A stretch of DNA of 64,000 bases from Bacteroidota bacterium (GTDB taxonomy: Bacteria; Bacteroidota; Bacteroidia; Cytophagales; Cyclobacteriaceae), in NCBI GenBank assembly GCA_016866235.1, contig VGMW01000004.1, forward strand, positions 124,001 to 188,000, written 5' to 3'. Both the position numbers and the translations under genes were made by a program. The first letter of the stretch is position 1. Each line of letters begins with the position of its first letter. Under the pieces are notes generated by a model. The model was not told the origin of the DNA and ran no database searches. It saw nothing but the letters and a program-made list of their open reading frames with translations. Positions 1-8,314 of this stretch are shown piece by piece.

Positions 1-130
1 AGGTCTCACAAGCCACTTTTGATTGCGGATCGTATGCCAAAAAGGCATCGATGAGAGCATCAGAAATTTGATCGGCTACCTTATCGGGGTGACCTTCAGA
101 AACGGACTCGGAAGTGAATAAATACGGCAT
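1..130 (-). CDS. metK: S-adenosylmethionine synthetase, N-terminal part (cut by window edge)
   Basis: The first 43 codons of methionine adenosyltransferase, which makes S-adenosylmethionine from methionine and ATP in the cytosol. Reading leftward from the ATG at 128-130 gives a start typical of Met[21 protein letters not shown] lies within the first 25 residues, including the conserved ATP-site His of GHPDK. The rest of the gene lies beyond position 1. A strong Bacteroidota-type promoter lies 51-80 nt upstream, leaving a leader of only about 45 nt, so there is no room for a SAM riboswitch. Identification is secure despite the short piece. Confidence 0.95.
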   Translation of the reverse strand, partial: MPYLFTSESVSEGHPDKVADQISDALIDAFLAYDPQSKVACET

Positions 131-180
131 GTGGTGTTAGATATAAATGAATAATTGTTTTAGAACCTAAGAACAAGCGG

Positions 181-210
181 CAAATATAATTGGATTGATT
201 AACAGCCAAA
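181..210 (-). promoter_or_regulatory. Bacteroidota-type promoter for metK
   Basis: On the minus strand TTTG (210-207) is followed after 18 nt by TATATTTG (188-181). This fits the -33 TTTG / -7 TAnnTTTG consensus of the Bacteroidota housekeeping sigma factor. Transcription would start near 174, about 45 nt before the metK ATG. The -33 element overlaps the 3' end of the upstream methyltransferase gene. Confidence 0.7.
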
Positions 211-900
211 TAAAAAAAGACAAGGCTTCTTTGGCAGTTCCAATTCAGGCCATTGGTCCAACCTCTTGGACAAAATTTTCTCATCGGGCCCCGACAAATC
301 CAATGCAACGCACAAACGTGTAGAGGAACTAAGTGTCTTTTTAAGTGTTTGCAACAAACGATTGTTGCGGTGTGGACTTTCAATAAAAATTTGTGTTGTG
401 CCCTTCGACTTGGATTCAGCCTCCAGTCGCTTGATCGCATTGGTTAAGTCGTGTTGATCTACCGGCAAATAGCCATGGAAGGAAAAGTTTTGTCCATTCA
501 ATCCGGATGCCATGAGTGCAAGGATTATGGATGATGGCCCAATAAGTGGCACAACCCGGATCCCAGCGTCATGCGCTAAGGCAACGACTCCCGCACCCGG
601 ATCAGCAACACCTGGACAACCAGCCTCCGACAACAGACCTACATCAATACCTTCTTTGAGTGGTTTAATTAATGCACTCATTTGTGCCTCGGGTGTATTT
701 ACATTCAAAACGCTGAAGGCCAGTTCTTCAATTGCGGGAAAAACTTTCAAGGACGATAGAAAACGTCTTGCGCTTCTGACATCCTCAGCAATGAAATGTC
801 TGATGTGGCTAATGTCTGATTTCCAGACCGCAGAAAATATTTTGTCAGGATCGCCCTCAGCAATAGGGCTTGGAATAAGAAAAAGTTTTCCGACAGCCAT
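199..900 (-). CDS. SAM-dependent methyltransferase, tetrapyrrole methylase/RsmI-like family
   Basis: A 233-residue protein of the fold shared by RsmI (16S rRNA 2'-O-methyltransferase for C1402) and the corrin/porphyrin methylases. It shows the family's SEAGCPGVADPG segment around residues 92-103 and the GPSS segment around 120, which shape the SAM pocket. It is shorter than classical RsmI (about 280 residues) and lacks the extended C-terminal domain, so it is probably the second RsmI-like paralogue common in Bacteroidota; its substrate is unknown. Its ATG overlaps the stop of the upstream esterase gene (TGATG at 902-898), so the two are likely translationally coupled. Confidence 0.82.
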   Translation of the reverse strand: MAVGKLFLIPSPIAEGDPDKIFSAVWKSDISHIRHFIAEDVRSARRFLSSLKVFPAIEELAFSVLNVNTPEAQMSALIKPLKEGIDVGLLSEAGCPGVADPGAGVVALAHDAGIRVVPLIGPSSIILALMASGLNGQNFSFHGYLPVDQHDLTNAIKRLEAESKSKGTTQIFIESPHRNNRLLQTLKKTLSSSTRLCVALDLSGPDEKILSKRLDQWPELELPKKPCLFLFGC

Positions 901-1658
901 CAGTTTAAAAATGTTTTAACCCGCGCAACAAATGCTTCTGGCTTTTCCGCCTGTACCCAGTGCCCCGTTTCCAAAAAATCGATTTCAGCTTCCGGGAAAA
1001 AACTCCGGATGATTTCTTCATCTCCTTTTTTATAGTATTCAGACCTCGATCCAAAAAGAAAAAATGAAGGCCCCAAAAACATCTTCCCCGAAAGGGGGTT
1101 TCCCAATACTTCATCCATACTTTCAGCCAATACAGCCAGGTTGATCTTCCAGGAAAAACCTGATTGAGCATCCCGGTTCAGATTCTTCAATAAAAACTGC
1201 CGAACCCCTGCATCCTTTACATAGTTGGATAAAAATAAATCTGCTTCCTGTCGGGATGAAAGGGTGGATAAGGGCATCGCCTTCAAGCCCTGAATGATTT
1301 GATCGTGGTGCGGCGCATATCGCTTAGGAACAATGTCAACCACCACCAACTTTTCTACCAATTCCGGATGGCTACAAGCCAAAAGCATTGCAACCTTTCC
1401 ACCCATGGAATGGCCGATTAAAACTACCGGACCTATGGCCTGACTTAGGACAAACATTCTCACGTCCTCCGCCATTTTTTCATACGTATGAATCGGATCA
1501 TGTGGTGATAAACCGTGATTCCGAAGATCAAGCGTATACACAGAAAAATTTTCGGATAACATTCTTGCCTGGGTCATCCAATTGTCGCTACTACCAAACA
1601 GTCCGTGGAGGATTACCATCGGTTTTCCGGATCCATATTGGCGATGAAAAAGCTTCAT
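900..1658 (-). CDS. alpha/beta-fold hydrolase, YbfF-like esterase
   Basis: A 252-residue cytosolic alpha/beta hydrolase. Motifs seen are the oxyanion-hole stretch LHGLFGSSDNW near residue 20, the nucleophile elbow GHSMGGK near residue 82, and a late GHWVQAEKP with the catalytic His. These match the YbfF/short-chain acyl esterase group. I start it at the ATG at 1658: the longer open frame to 1784 would run into lysA on the other strand, and the family begins close to the LHG motif. It forms a two-gene unit with the methyltransferase downstream and is divergent from lysA with 36 bp between starts. The natural ester is unknown. Confidence 0.8.
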   Translation of the reverse strand: MKLFHRQYGSGKPMVILHGLFGSSDNWMTQARMLSENFSVYTLDLRNHGLSPHDPIHTYEKMAEDVRMFVLSQAIGPVVLIGHSMGGKVAMLLACSHPELVEKLVVVDIVPKRYAPHHDQIIQGLKAMPLSTLSSRQEADLFLSNYVKDAGVRQFLLKNLNRDAQSGFSWKINLAVLAESMDEVLGNPLSGKMFLGPSFFLFGSRSEYYKKGDEEIIRSFFPEAEIDFLETGHWVQAEKPEAFVARVKTFLN

Positions 1659-1694
1659 GCCCAAAAGTACAATTTCGCATACTATCTTTCGGCC

Positions 1695-2921
1695 ATGAAA
1701 AACACATCGGACGTGTTCAGGATCGGAGGGGTATCGGTCAAACAACTCGCGGATGAATTCGGCACCCCGCTTTACGTCTACCATGCCGAAAAAATTTCTG
1801 AGCAGATTATTAAACTCAGATCAGCATTCCCTGAAAAGACCTCCATTCGATTTGCAGCGAAAGCATTGACCAGCCTTGCCATCCTGGATTTAATGAAGAA
1901 AGAGGATGTGGGTCTGGACTGTGTTTCAATTCAGGAAGTAAAGCTTGGTTTACATGCGGGTTTCAAACCGACTTCTATTACCTATACGCCCAACAATGTC
2001 AGCATTACAGAAGTAGAGGAAGCCGTAGCGCTCGGAGCAGAGATCACGCTGGATAACCTACCGATCCTTAAAAAATTCGGAAGGCTATTCGGAAACAAAG
2101 TTCCCGCAGGCATACGCCTGAATCCAAACATCATGGCTGGAGGAAATCTTAAAATTTCTACCGGTCACAGTCATTCAAAATTTGGAATCTCCATTCATCA
2201 ACTGGAGGAGATTCGCTCCATTGTTGCAGAACACCACATCAGTATCAATGGTCTTCACATCCATACAGGCTCTGAATTAAAAGACCATGAGGTCTTCATG
2301 AACATGGCCAATATTCTGTTCGAGGCTGCTCCGCTCTTCCCCAACTTAAAATTCCTCGACTTCGGCGGTGGCTTCAAGGTGGCTTATCGGGAAAACGATG
2401 GAGTTACCGATGTGGTAAAAGTCGGAACACTGTTGGGAGATCGATTGAAAGAATTCAATATTAAAAACTCAACATCCATTGAGCTCCGAATAGAGCCTGG
2501 TAAATTCCTGGTGAGTGAAGCGGGATTTCTGATCACAGAAGTCACCGTTGTCAAAGAAACGCCTTCAGTCACATTTGTGGGTGTAAACACAGGGCTAAAT
2601 CATCTAATCCGGCCAATGATGTACGATGCCTGGCATGAAATTGTTAACGGCACCAATCCGATGGGTGAAACCAAAACCTATACCGTCACAGGAAACATTT
2701 GTGAGACCGACACCTTTGGAAAAGACCGGTTGTTGCCGGAAGTCAAAGAGGGTGATCTACTGGTGATGTTGAATGCCGGTGCATACGGTTATTCCATGGC
2801 GTCAAATTATAATTCAAGATTCAGGCCAGCTGAAGTATTGATCAAAAACGGAAAACCTTACTTAATCAGAAAAAGAGATACGTTCGAGGATTTGCTCCGT
2901 GGACAGGTTGTCCCTTCGTGA
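1695..2921 (+). CDS. lysA: diaminopimelate decarboxylase
   Basis: A 408-residue PLP enzyme that decarboxylates meso-diaminopimelate to L-lysine, the last step of lysine synthesis. It has the fold type III barrel with the PLP lysine in RFAAKA (Lys56), HIHTGSEL around residue 195, DFGGGF near 220, the EPGKF stretch, and the C-terminal CETDTFGKDR and AGAYGYSMASNYNSR motifs. I chose the ATG at 1695 because FRIGGVSVKQLADEFGTPLYV then falls at the expected N-terminus; the open frame upstream overlaps the divergent esterase. It converges on the PAP2 gene. Confidence 0.95.
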   Translation: MKNTSDVFRIGGVSVKQLADEFGTPLYVYHAEKISEQIIKLRSAFPEKTSIRFAAKALTSLAILDLMKKEDVGLDCVSIQEVKLGLHAGFKPTSITYTPNNVSITEVEEAVALGAEITLDNLPILKKFGRLFGNKVPAGIRLNPNIMAGGNLKISTGHSHSKFGISIHQLEEIRSIVAEHHISINGLHIHTGSELKDHEVFMNMANILFEAAPLFPNLKFLDFGGGFKVAYRENDGVTDVVKVGTLLGDRLKEFNIKNSTSIELRIEPGKFLVSEAGFLITEVTVVKETPSVTFVGVNTGLNHLIRPMMYDAWHEIVNGTNPMGETKTYTVTGNICETDTFGKDRLLPEVKEGDLLVMLNAGAYGYSMASNYNSRFRPAEVLIKNGKPYLIRKRDTFEDLLRGQVVPS

Positions 2922-2928
2922 TGGATGA

Positions 2929-3696
2929 TCAGAACTTAGCAGAGAACAATAGTCCTGGACCGCCCAGGTAAACTGGCGTCATAGAAACCTTCCTGAGTTT
3001 CTTTTCCGCAAGCTCTCCCAACCAATAGGTTGTGTTGACAGCCAGAATTCCGAATGCTGCTCCTGCCAAAACATCCGACAACCAATGCTCATTGTTAAGA
3101 ATTCTTAATGCGCCTGTCGTAGCCGCCATCGAAAATGCTCCAATGCTGTACCATTTACTCAGGTGCCCGAACTCTTTGTGCATATAAGTTGCCGCAACAA
3201 AAGCAGTCGCAGTATGACCAGACGGAAACGATCTGAACCCTGCTCCATTCGGTCTTTCAACATTAGAAATTGCTTTTAAGGGGTAGACCACCGTAGACAT
3301 CAGTGCCTGTGAACCGGCAAGAAGAAGAGTCTGTTTTAAAATTTTATTTTTTGCTTTCAGACCGAATGCATCCAACGCATACACAGCAACTGCGGGAGCG
3401 TACTGAATGTAATTGTCAACGCGGGTTTTAAAATCAGGGTAGTTGTTCATGCGCCACTCCTGAATTGCGCCACGACTAAACAAACCCTCATCTCTCCAGG
3501 TTATGGCGGATGAAATGCCAAGAGCAACGGGCGCTGCGACTATCCGAAATGCGCCGACAGTTTTCCGTTTTGGAAGTGAGTCCAATCTGAAAATACCTGA
3601 ATCCAGAGGTTGCGGCGCAACCAATTCCGCCGACACCAGGCGAATGCCCGAGACGAAAAAAAAGAGGATTATAAAATATCGACTGAGGATGGGCAT
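2929..3696 (-). CDS. PAP2-family membrane phosphatase
   Basis: A 255-residue membrane protein with an N-terminal signal/anchor (PILSRYFIILFFFVSGIRLV) and the three PAP2 phosphatase motifs: K-x6-RP as KAISNVERP, PSGHTATAF, and a third motif with the catalytic His in NNEHWLSDVLAG. Such enzymes dephosphorylate lipid phosphates such as undecaprenyl or phosphatidylglycerol phosphate at the outer face of the inner membrane. The open frame continues to 3849 only because it reads through the tRNA-Phe gene; the ATG at 3696 gives a proper signal sequence. The exact substrate cannot be told from sequence. Confidence 0.85.
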   Translation of the reverse strand: MPILSRYFIILFFFVSGIRLVSAELVAPQPLDSGIFRLDSLPKRKTVGAFRIVAAPVALGISSAITWRDEGLFSRGAIQEWRMNNYPDFKTRVDNYIQYAPAVAVYALDAFGLKAKNKILKQTLLLAGSQALMSTVVYPLKAISNVERPNGAGFRSFPSGHTATAFVAATYMHKEFGHLSKWYSIGAFSMAATTGALRILNNEHWLSDVLAGAAFGILAVNTTYWLGELAEKKLRKVSMTPVYLGGPGLLFSAKF

Positions 3697-3700
3697 CAAT

Positions 3701-3727
3701 AAAAAAAGCCGCAGTGGGGCGGCTTTT
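3701..3727 (-). terminator. Rho-independent terminator after tRNA-Phe
   Basis: A perfect inverted repeat: AAAAGCCGC (3704-3712) and GCGGCTTTT (3719-3727) flank a 6-nt loop. On the minus strand the stem is followed by a run of seven Ts (3707-3701). It lies 5 nt below the tRNA-Phe 3' end and just before the PAP2 start. Confidence 0.8.
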
Positions 3728-3731
3728 GCTG

Positions 3732-3804
3732 TGGTGACGGAGGGAATTGAACCCCCGACACAAGGATTTTCAGTCCTTTGCTCTACCAACTGAGCTACGT
3801 CACC
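3732..3804 (-). tRNA. tRNA-Phe (GAA anticodon)
   Basis: A 73-nt tRNA on the minus strand. The acceptor arms GGTGACG (3804-3798) and CGTCACC (3739-3733) pair fully, the discriminator is A, and the D-arm (AGCTCAGTTGGTAGAGC) and T-loop (GGTTCAATTCC) are standard. The anticodon loop CTGAAAA gives GAA. CCA is not encoded. It is flanked by its own promoter and terminator, so it is probably a single-gene transcript. Confidence 0.96.
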
Positions 3805-3814
3805 GGAAGGGGCA

Positions 3815-3845
3815 CAAAAGTAGATAAAAATGACACTTTCGCAAA
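3815..3845 (-). promoter_or_regulatory. Promoter of tRNA-Phe
   Basis: On the minus strand TTTG (3845-3842) and TACTTTTG (3822-3815) are separated by 19 nt, fitting the Bacteroidota -33/-7 consensus. The expected transcription start is near 3808, a few bases before the mature tRNA 5' end at 3804. Confidence 0.7.
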
Positions 3846-3955
3846 TCATAAGGCCGTCGGAAGTCGGTTAAAGCGTCCATTTTAAAAGCTTCCTGTTTAA
3901 TAAGTGTAGGGTTGTAGGTCGTTGGTTTAGTTTTGGGAAAATTATTCATCCAGGC

Positions 3956-5263
3956 ATGCTTCAGCAGATCCTTTTTCTGTCAACTCTGGTGGTTGCGACA
4001 TATTTTATAAGGAGGCGAATCAATTTTATTGCCGGCGCCATTCGACTTGGAAAAAAGACAGTCGTCGACAGCGATCCGCGTCGAATCAGAAATCTTTTGT
4101 TGGTAGCCTTTGGTCAACGTAAAATGTTTGTCAAACCAATAGCAGCGTTCATGCACCTCCTTATTTATGCCGGCTTCATCCTGATCAACATTGAAGTTTT
4201 AGAGTTCATCATCGATGGTTTGCTCGGCACCCATCGGGTATTTGCGCCGGTACTGGGCCAAGCCTACCCTATCCTAATGAATATGTTTGAGTGGCTGGCC
4301 CTGGGTGTTCTCATTTCATGTTTTGTTTTTCTGGCGCGCAGGCACCTGATCAAACTTCCACGGTTGAACAGTCCGGAGCTTACGCGTTGGCCGCGAATGG
4401 ATGCCAATCTTATCCTGGTCAGTGAAATCATTTTAATGCTGGCCATCTTCACGATGAATGCTGCAGACCAGATCCTGCAAGGTCGCGATAGCCACTATAC
4501 GGCCTCAGGCAGTCTTGTCCTCAGCAGTTTGCTTATTCCCTTCCTGGAAAACTTTTCAACCACTTCGCTCGTGGTCATCGAACGCTCGGCCTGGTGGTTC
4601 CACATTCTCGGTATCCTTGGCTTCGCAGTCTATGTTACCTACTCCAAGCATCTGCACATCTTCCTGGCCTTTCCCAACACCTATTTCGGAAAACTAGAAC
4701 CTAAGGGTCAGATGACGGGCATGCCTGTTGTTACCGCTGAAGTAAAATCGATGCTTGGCCTGGAGCCTGTCGTTGCACAGCCGCCTTCTGAGCCCGGACG
4801 ATTCGGCGCAAAAGATGTAATCGACCTCAGTCAACAACAAATTTTGTCAGCGTTTGCATGTACTGAATGTGGACGTTGTACCGCTGAGTGCCCCGCAAAT
4901 CTTACCGGTAAAAAATTATCGCCTAGAAAAATTATGATGGACGTGAGGGATCGTGCAGAGGAAGTCCAGCAAGGAAAATCAATTGGCTCCACTGCTTATG
5001 AAACTAAGTCGCTCCTTGGAGATTATATTACCAAGGAAGAAATTAATGCCTGCACAAGTTGCAATGCATGCGTTGAAGCATGTCCTGTCCTGATCAATCC
5101 TCTGGATATTATCCTCGAGCTTCGACGATACGTGTCTATGGAGGAGTCGGGCGCACCAGCCTCATGGAATGCGATGTACCAAAATCTTGAGACCAGTTTT
5201 TCTCCGTGGAAATTTTCTCCGACGGATCGTTTCAACTGGAATGAAAACCAGAACAAATCATGA
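3956..5263 (+). CDS. membrane-bound [4Fe-4S] electron-transfer protein
   Basis: A 435-residue protein with about five or six membrane helices in its first 240 residues, resembling the NarI/HdrE-type cytochrome-like domain. A soluble part follows with two ferredoxin clusters: CTECGRCTAECP near residue 300 and CTSCNACVEACP near residue 365. This architecture is that of the membrane partner in quinone-linked iron-sulfur oxidoreductases. The stop overlaps the start of the next gene by 4 bp (ATGA), and that gene encodes the matching cysteine-rich subunit, so the two likely form one complex passing electrons to the quinone pool. A TAGTTTTG box at 3928-3935 may be the promoter. The electron donor is not shown by the sequence. 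Confidence 0.85.
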   Translation: MLQQILFLSTLVVATYFIRRRINFIAGAIRLGKKTVVDSDPRRIRNLLLVAFGQRKMFVKPIAAFMHLLIYAGFILINIEVLEFIIDGLLGTHRVFAPVLGQAYPILMNMFEWLALGVLISCFVFLARRHLIKLPRLNSPELTRWPRMDANLILVSEIILMLAIFTMNAADQILQGRDSHYTASGSLVLSSLLIPFLENFSTTSLVVIERSAWWFHILGILGFAVYVTYSKHLHIFLAFPNTYFGKLEPKGQMTGMPVVTAEVKSMLGLEPVVAQPPSEPGRFGAKDVIDLSQQQILSAFACTECGRCTAECPANLTGKKLSPRKIMMDVRDRAEEVQQGKSIGSTAYETKSLLGDYITKEEINACTSCNACVEACPVLINPLDIILELRRYVSMEESGAPASWNAMYQNLETSFSPWKFSPTDRFNWNENQNKS

Positions 5264-6048
5264 AAAGCGTTTCTACACTCGCTGAATTTGCCGCACGTGG
5301 TGAGCAGGCGGAATTGTTGTTCTGGGTTGGATGTGCAGGCTCATTCGATGACCGTGCAAGGAAAGTCACCAAAGCCATTACGCTGATTCTTGATGCTGCT
5401 GGCATCCGGTATGGTGTTCTTGGAACCGAGGAGAACTGCACCGGCGATCCTGCCCGAAGGGCCGGAAATGAATTTCTGTTTCAGATGCAGGCCGTCAACA
5501 ACATTCAGGTTCTTAATGGCTATGGTGTAAAAAAAATTGTTACCGCCTGTCCACATTGCTTTAATACCCTTAGAAACGAATACCCGGAATTGGGCGGACA
5601 GTATGATGTGATTCATCATTCAACCCTGCTGCAGCAGCTTATTGATGAAGGTAAAATCAGGCTTCAGGAAGGGGGTACCTTCAAAGGAAAAAAAATTACT
5701 TACCACGATTCCTGTTATCTGGGTAGAGCGAATAGTATTTATGAAGCACCACGGGCAGTGCTTCAGGCACTCGATGCAGAACTTTTTGAAATGAAGAGAA
5801 GTCGGGCAAAGGGATTATGCTGCGGGGCAGGCGGTGCGCAAATGTTCAAGGAGCCTGAAAAAGGAAACAAAGACATCAATCTGGAGAGAACGGAAGAAGC
5901 GCTCGCTACAGGTTCCGGGACCATAGCGGTTGCTTGTCCTTTTTGTATGACCATGCTTAGGGATGGGGTTAAAGCGAAAGAAAAGGAGCAGGAAGTTCAG
6001 GTTGTTGATATCGCCGAGCTCGTGGCTGCAAGCCTTAAAGCTTCATAG
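5260..6048 (+). CDS. CCG-domain (HdrB/GlpC/LutA-like) iron-sulfur protein
   Basis: A 262-residue cytosolic protein with two cysteine-rich (CCG) repeats: TACPHCFNT near residue 94 with HDSCYLGR near 148, and LCCGAGGAQMF near 186 with ACPFCMTM near 227. In heterodisulfide reductase B, glycolate oxidase and lactate-utilization proteins such repeats bind an unusual iron-sulfur cofactor at the catalytic site. It overlaps the membrane ferredoxin gene by 4 bp and is surely its partner. It converges on the ABC permease gene, overlapping it by 14 bp at the 3' ends. The substrate is unknown. Confidence 0.85.
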   Translation: MKSVSTLAEFAARGEQAELLFWVGCAGSFDDRARKVTKAITLILDAAGIRYGVLGTEENCTGDPARRAGNEFLFQMQAVNNIQVLNGYGVKKIVTACPHCFNTLRNEYPELGGQYDVIHHSTLLQQLIDEGKIRLQEGGTFKGKKITYHDSCYLGRANSIYEAPRAVLQALDAELFEMKRSRAKGLCCGAGGAQMFKEPEKGNKDINLERTEEALATGSGTIAVACPFCMTMLRDGVKAKEKEQEVQVVDIAELVAASLKAS

Positions 6049-7363
6049 TCGCCCATTTATATAAGGTGCGCCAATTGACCTTGGTGCCGGTCATCAAAAT
6101 ACCCACGCGGTAAATTCTGCCCGCCACCCAAGTCATTCCAAGAAATCCACCTACCAGCAGAAGCATAGACAACCCCAGCTCCCAAGCCGGTACACCAAAA
6201 GCCACTCGACCAACCATGGCCACCGGTGAAGTGAATGGGATTATGGACAACCAGAAACTTATAGAGCTGTGTGGATCACGAAGAATGAAAGTAAACAGCC
6301 CGAGGTAACCAATAAAAAGCGGAACCGTGACCGGAAACTGAAATTGCTGGGCCTCCTGTACTGAATCTACTGATGAACCTACAGCGGCGAAAAGTGCGCC
6401 ATACATCAGGTATCCTCCTAAAAAGTAAAAAAGAAAAACAACCGTTAACGAAACTACCGGCAGGTTCTCAAAATCCTGGATTAGCTTAACCGCGTCCTCA
6501 TTTTTTAAACCATTTTCACCGGCATCAGCCAACGCGCTGGCGCCTGGAGCCATCGTTTGTATTTGTGCTGGCTTAACCGACGCCACGCCAAAGTAATCCG
6601 TTACCATTGAACTCAACGAAACAATCAAAACAATCCAAATTAAAAACTGTAACAATCCAACCGATGCGATGCCAATGATTTTACCAAGCATCAACTGAAA
6701 TGGCCGCACAGTAGACACCAGCACCTCAATTACCTTCGAGGATTTTTCTTCGATTACACCATGCATGATTTGAGCGCCATAAAGGAAGACCATCATATAA
6801 ATAAGAATCCCCATCACCATTCCCACCGCGTTCAGAATGCCATTGTTGCTTCGCTCTTCCTCTCCGTCTTCAAGAATTTTGATGACCTCCAGCTCTACCT
6901 TCTTTTTTGATGACTCCAGAACAGCCGGATCAATTTGAAGGCTCCGAAGCTTTATATCACGAATCTGTTCAGAAAGTAAGTTTCGGAGCTCACCGGTTTT
7001 TTCGATGCCAAGATTTTTTTCAGTGTACAACTGAAATCCTTCGGGATTTTCCTCTTTAAAATCCGGCACATACAGAAGACCTTCGCTTTCGGAAGCCTTG
7101 TACACCTGTTTGGCTTCTTCCAGCGTGCCGGTCAATGCCGTAAACTGTATTTGTTCATTGGACTTTAATTGGATTTTACCGCTTTCATCCAATACAAAAA
7201 CTGAACTGGGCCCTGACGCTTTCTCCTCCTCCATCATCAGGTAAAACATTCCTCCAATGATGGCTGGGAATATTAATGGAACAAGAATGGTTGCAATCAG
7301 AAAAGTTCGTTTCTGCACACGATTCAAAAATTCTTGCCGGATGATGATCCAAACCTTATTCAT
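6035..7363 (-). CDS. ABC-type export permease (NatB-like, ABC-2 family)
   Basis: A 442-residue membrane subunit: one N-terminal helix (LIATILVPLIFPAIIGGMFY), a periplasmic domain of about 150 residues, then five or six helices towards the C-terminus. This layout matches the NatB family, which exports Na+ or other small cations or peptides with a NatA ATPase. The ATPase gene lies 6 bp upstream in the same direction. The transported compound is not evident. The last 14 bp overlap the convergent CCG-domain gene. Confidence 0.82.
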   Translation of the reverse strand: MNKVWIIIRQEFLNRVQKRTFLIATILVPLIFPAIIGGMFYLMMEEEKASGPSSVFVLDESGKIQLKSNEQIQFTALTGTLEEAKQVYKASESEGLLYVPDFKEENPEGFQLYTEKNLGIEKTGELRNLLSEQIRDIKLRSLQIDPAVLESSKKKVELEVIKILEDGEEERSNNGILNAVGMVMGILIYMMVFLYGAQIMHGVIEEKSSKVIEVLVSTVRPFQLMLGKIIGIASVGLLQFLIWIVLIVSLSSMVTDYFGVASVKPAQIQTMAPGASALADAGENGLKNEDAVKLIQDFENLPVVSLTVVFLFYFLGGYLMYGALFAAVGSSVDSVQEAQQFQFPVTVPLFIGYLGLFTFILRDPHSSISFWLSIIPFTSPVAMVGRVAFGVPAWELGLSMLLLVGGFLGMTWVAGRIYRVGILMTGTKVNWRTLYKWATMKL

Positions 7364-7369
7364 GGTTGC

Positions 7370-8296
7370 TTAACGTTTAGGTTGGTTTGAAGATCCATTG
7401 ACCAGCTGAATGAAAATATCGCCCATCGACGGAATCTGCTCACGGAAGGAAACAACTTCAGTCTGATCGATGAGTGTTCTCAACAATTCATTTTGGTGGC
7501 TGCCATCAAGAATGCGCACCCGCGATCTGATCTTTCCGCCCTCGATTGGCGTACTTTCCAGCAGCTCATACCGACCAGCCGGCTGCATGGTCAGAGGCTG
7601 ACGGTGCTCGATCTCTGCGGTGTGCGTTCGAAACTGATCCTGAATTTGAAAACGAGTGCCGTCCAGAATTTTTTGCGCGCGATTGATCAAGACCACATCA
7701 TCACACAAAGATTCCACCGTCTCCATTCGGTGCGTTGAAAACAAAATGGTAACGCCTGATTTTTTCAGATCAAGAATAATATCGGTGATGAGCTTGGCAT
7801 TCAGTGGATCAAATCCTGAAAATGGCTCGTCTAAAATCAAAAACCTGGGTTCGTGAAGTATGGTGCTGATAAACTGAATTTTTTGCGCCATGCCTTTAGA
7901 CAAATCCTCAATCCGCTTTCCCCACCAGTCTTTTAGATCCAGTCTTTCGAACCAGTAACGGATTTTTTGCATGGCGTCTTTCTTGGACATGCCACGAAGC
8001 TGCGCGATGTACAAAAGTTGTTCACCTACCCTTAGCTTTTTATACAGACCCCGTTCTTCCGGCAGGTAGCCAATTAATGCAACATGTTGCGGCCTCAATG
8101 GCTCGCCAAATAATTCAATGCGACCTGAGTCTGGCTGAATGATCTGATTGATGATTCGGATCAGTGTGGTTTTGCCGGCGCCGTTTGGACCCAATAATCC
8201 ACAAATCGTGCCCTGCTGAACATCAAGACTTACTTCATCCAAAGCAAGGTGTTCAGCATACCTTTTGGTAATGCGGTCGGTATGCAGTGCAATCAT
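7370..8296 (-). CDS. ABC transporter ATP-binding protein (NatA-like)
   Basis: A 308-residue ATPase with Walker A GPNGAGKTT near residue 38, the signature LSKGMAQK near 138, Walker B FLILDEPFSGFD near 158 and the H-loop STHRME near 192. The C-terminal ~80-residue extension is typical of drug/sodium-exporter ATPases (DrrA/NatA type). It is the second gene of a three-gene unit between an exported beta-rich protein (18 bp upstream) and its permease (6 bp downstream). Confidence 0.88.
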   Translation of the reverse strand: MIALHTDRITKRYAEHLALDEVSLDVQQGTICGLLGPNGAGKTTLIRIINQIIQPDSGRIELFGEPLRPQHVALIGYLPEERGLYKKLRVGEQLLYIAQLRGMSKKDAMQKIRYWFERLDLKDWWGKRIEDLSKGMAQKIQFISTILHEPRFLILDEPFSGFDPLNAKLITDIILDLKKSGVTILFSTHRMETVESLCDDVVLINRAQKILDGTRFQIQDQFRTHTAEIEHRQPLTMQPAGRYELLESTPIEGGKIRSRVRILDGSHQNELLRTLIDQTEVVSFREQIPSMGDIFIQLVNGSSNQPKR

Positions 8297-8314
8297 TAAA
8301 TTTTATTGCTGGTT

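Noticed and set aside
130-180. SAM riboswitch before metK
   Set aside because: The promoter leaves a leader of only about 45 nt with no stem pattern of a known SAM riboswitch.
1659-1784. N-terminal extension of the esterase
   Set aside because: It overlaps the lysA start on the opposite strand, and the family begins near the ATG at 1658.
3697-3849. N-terminal extension of the PAP2 protein by 51 residues
   Set aside because: The extension is a translation of tRNA-Phe and its promoter; a proper signal sequence starts at the ATG at 3696.
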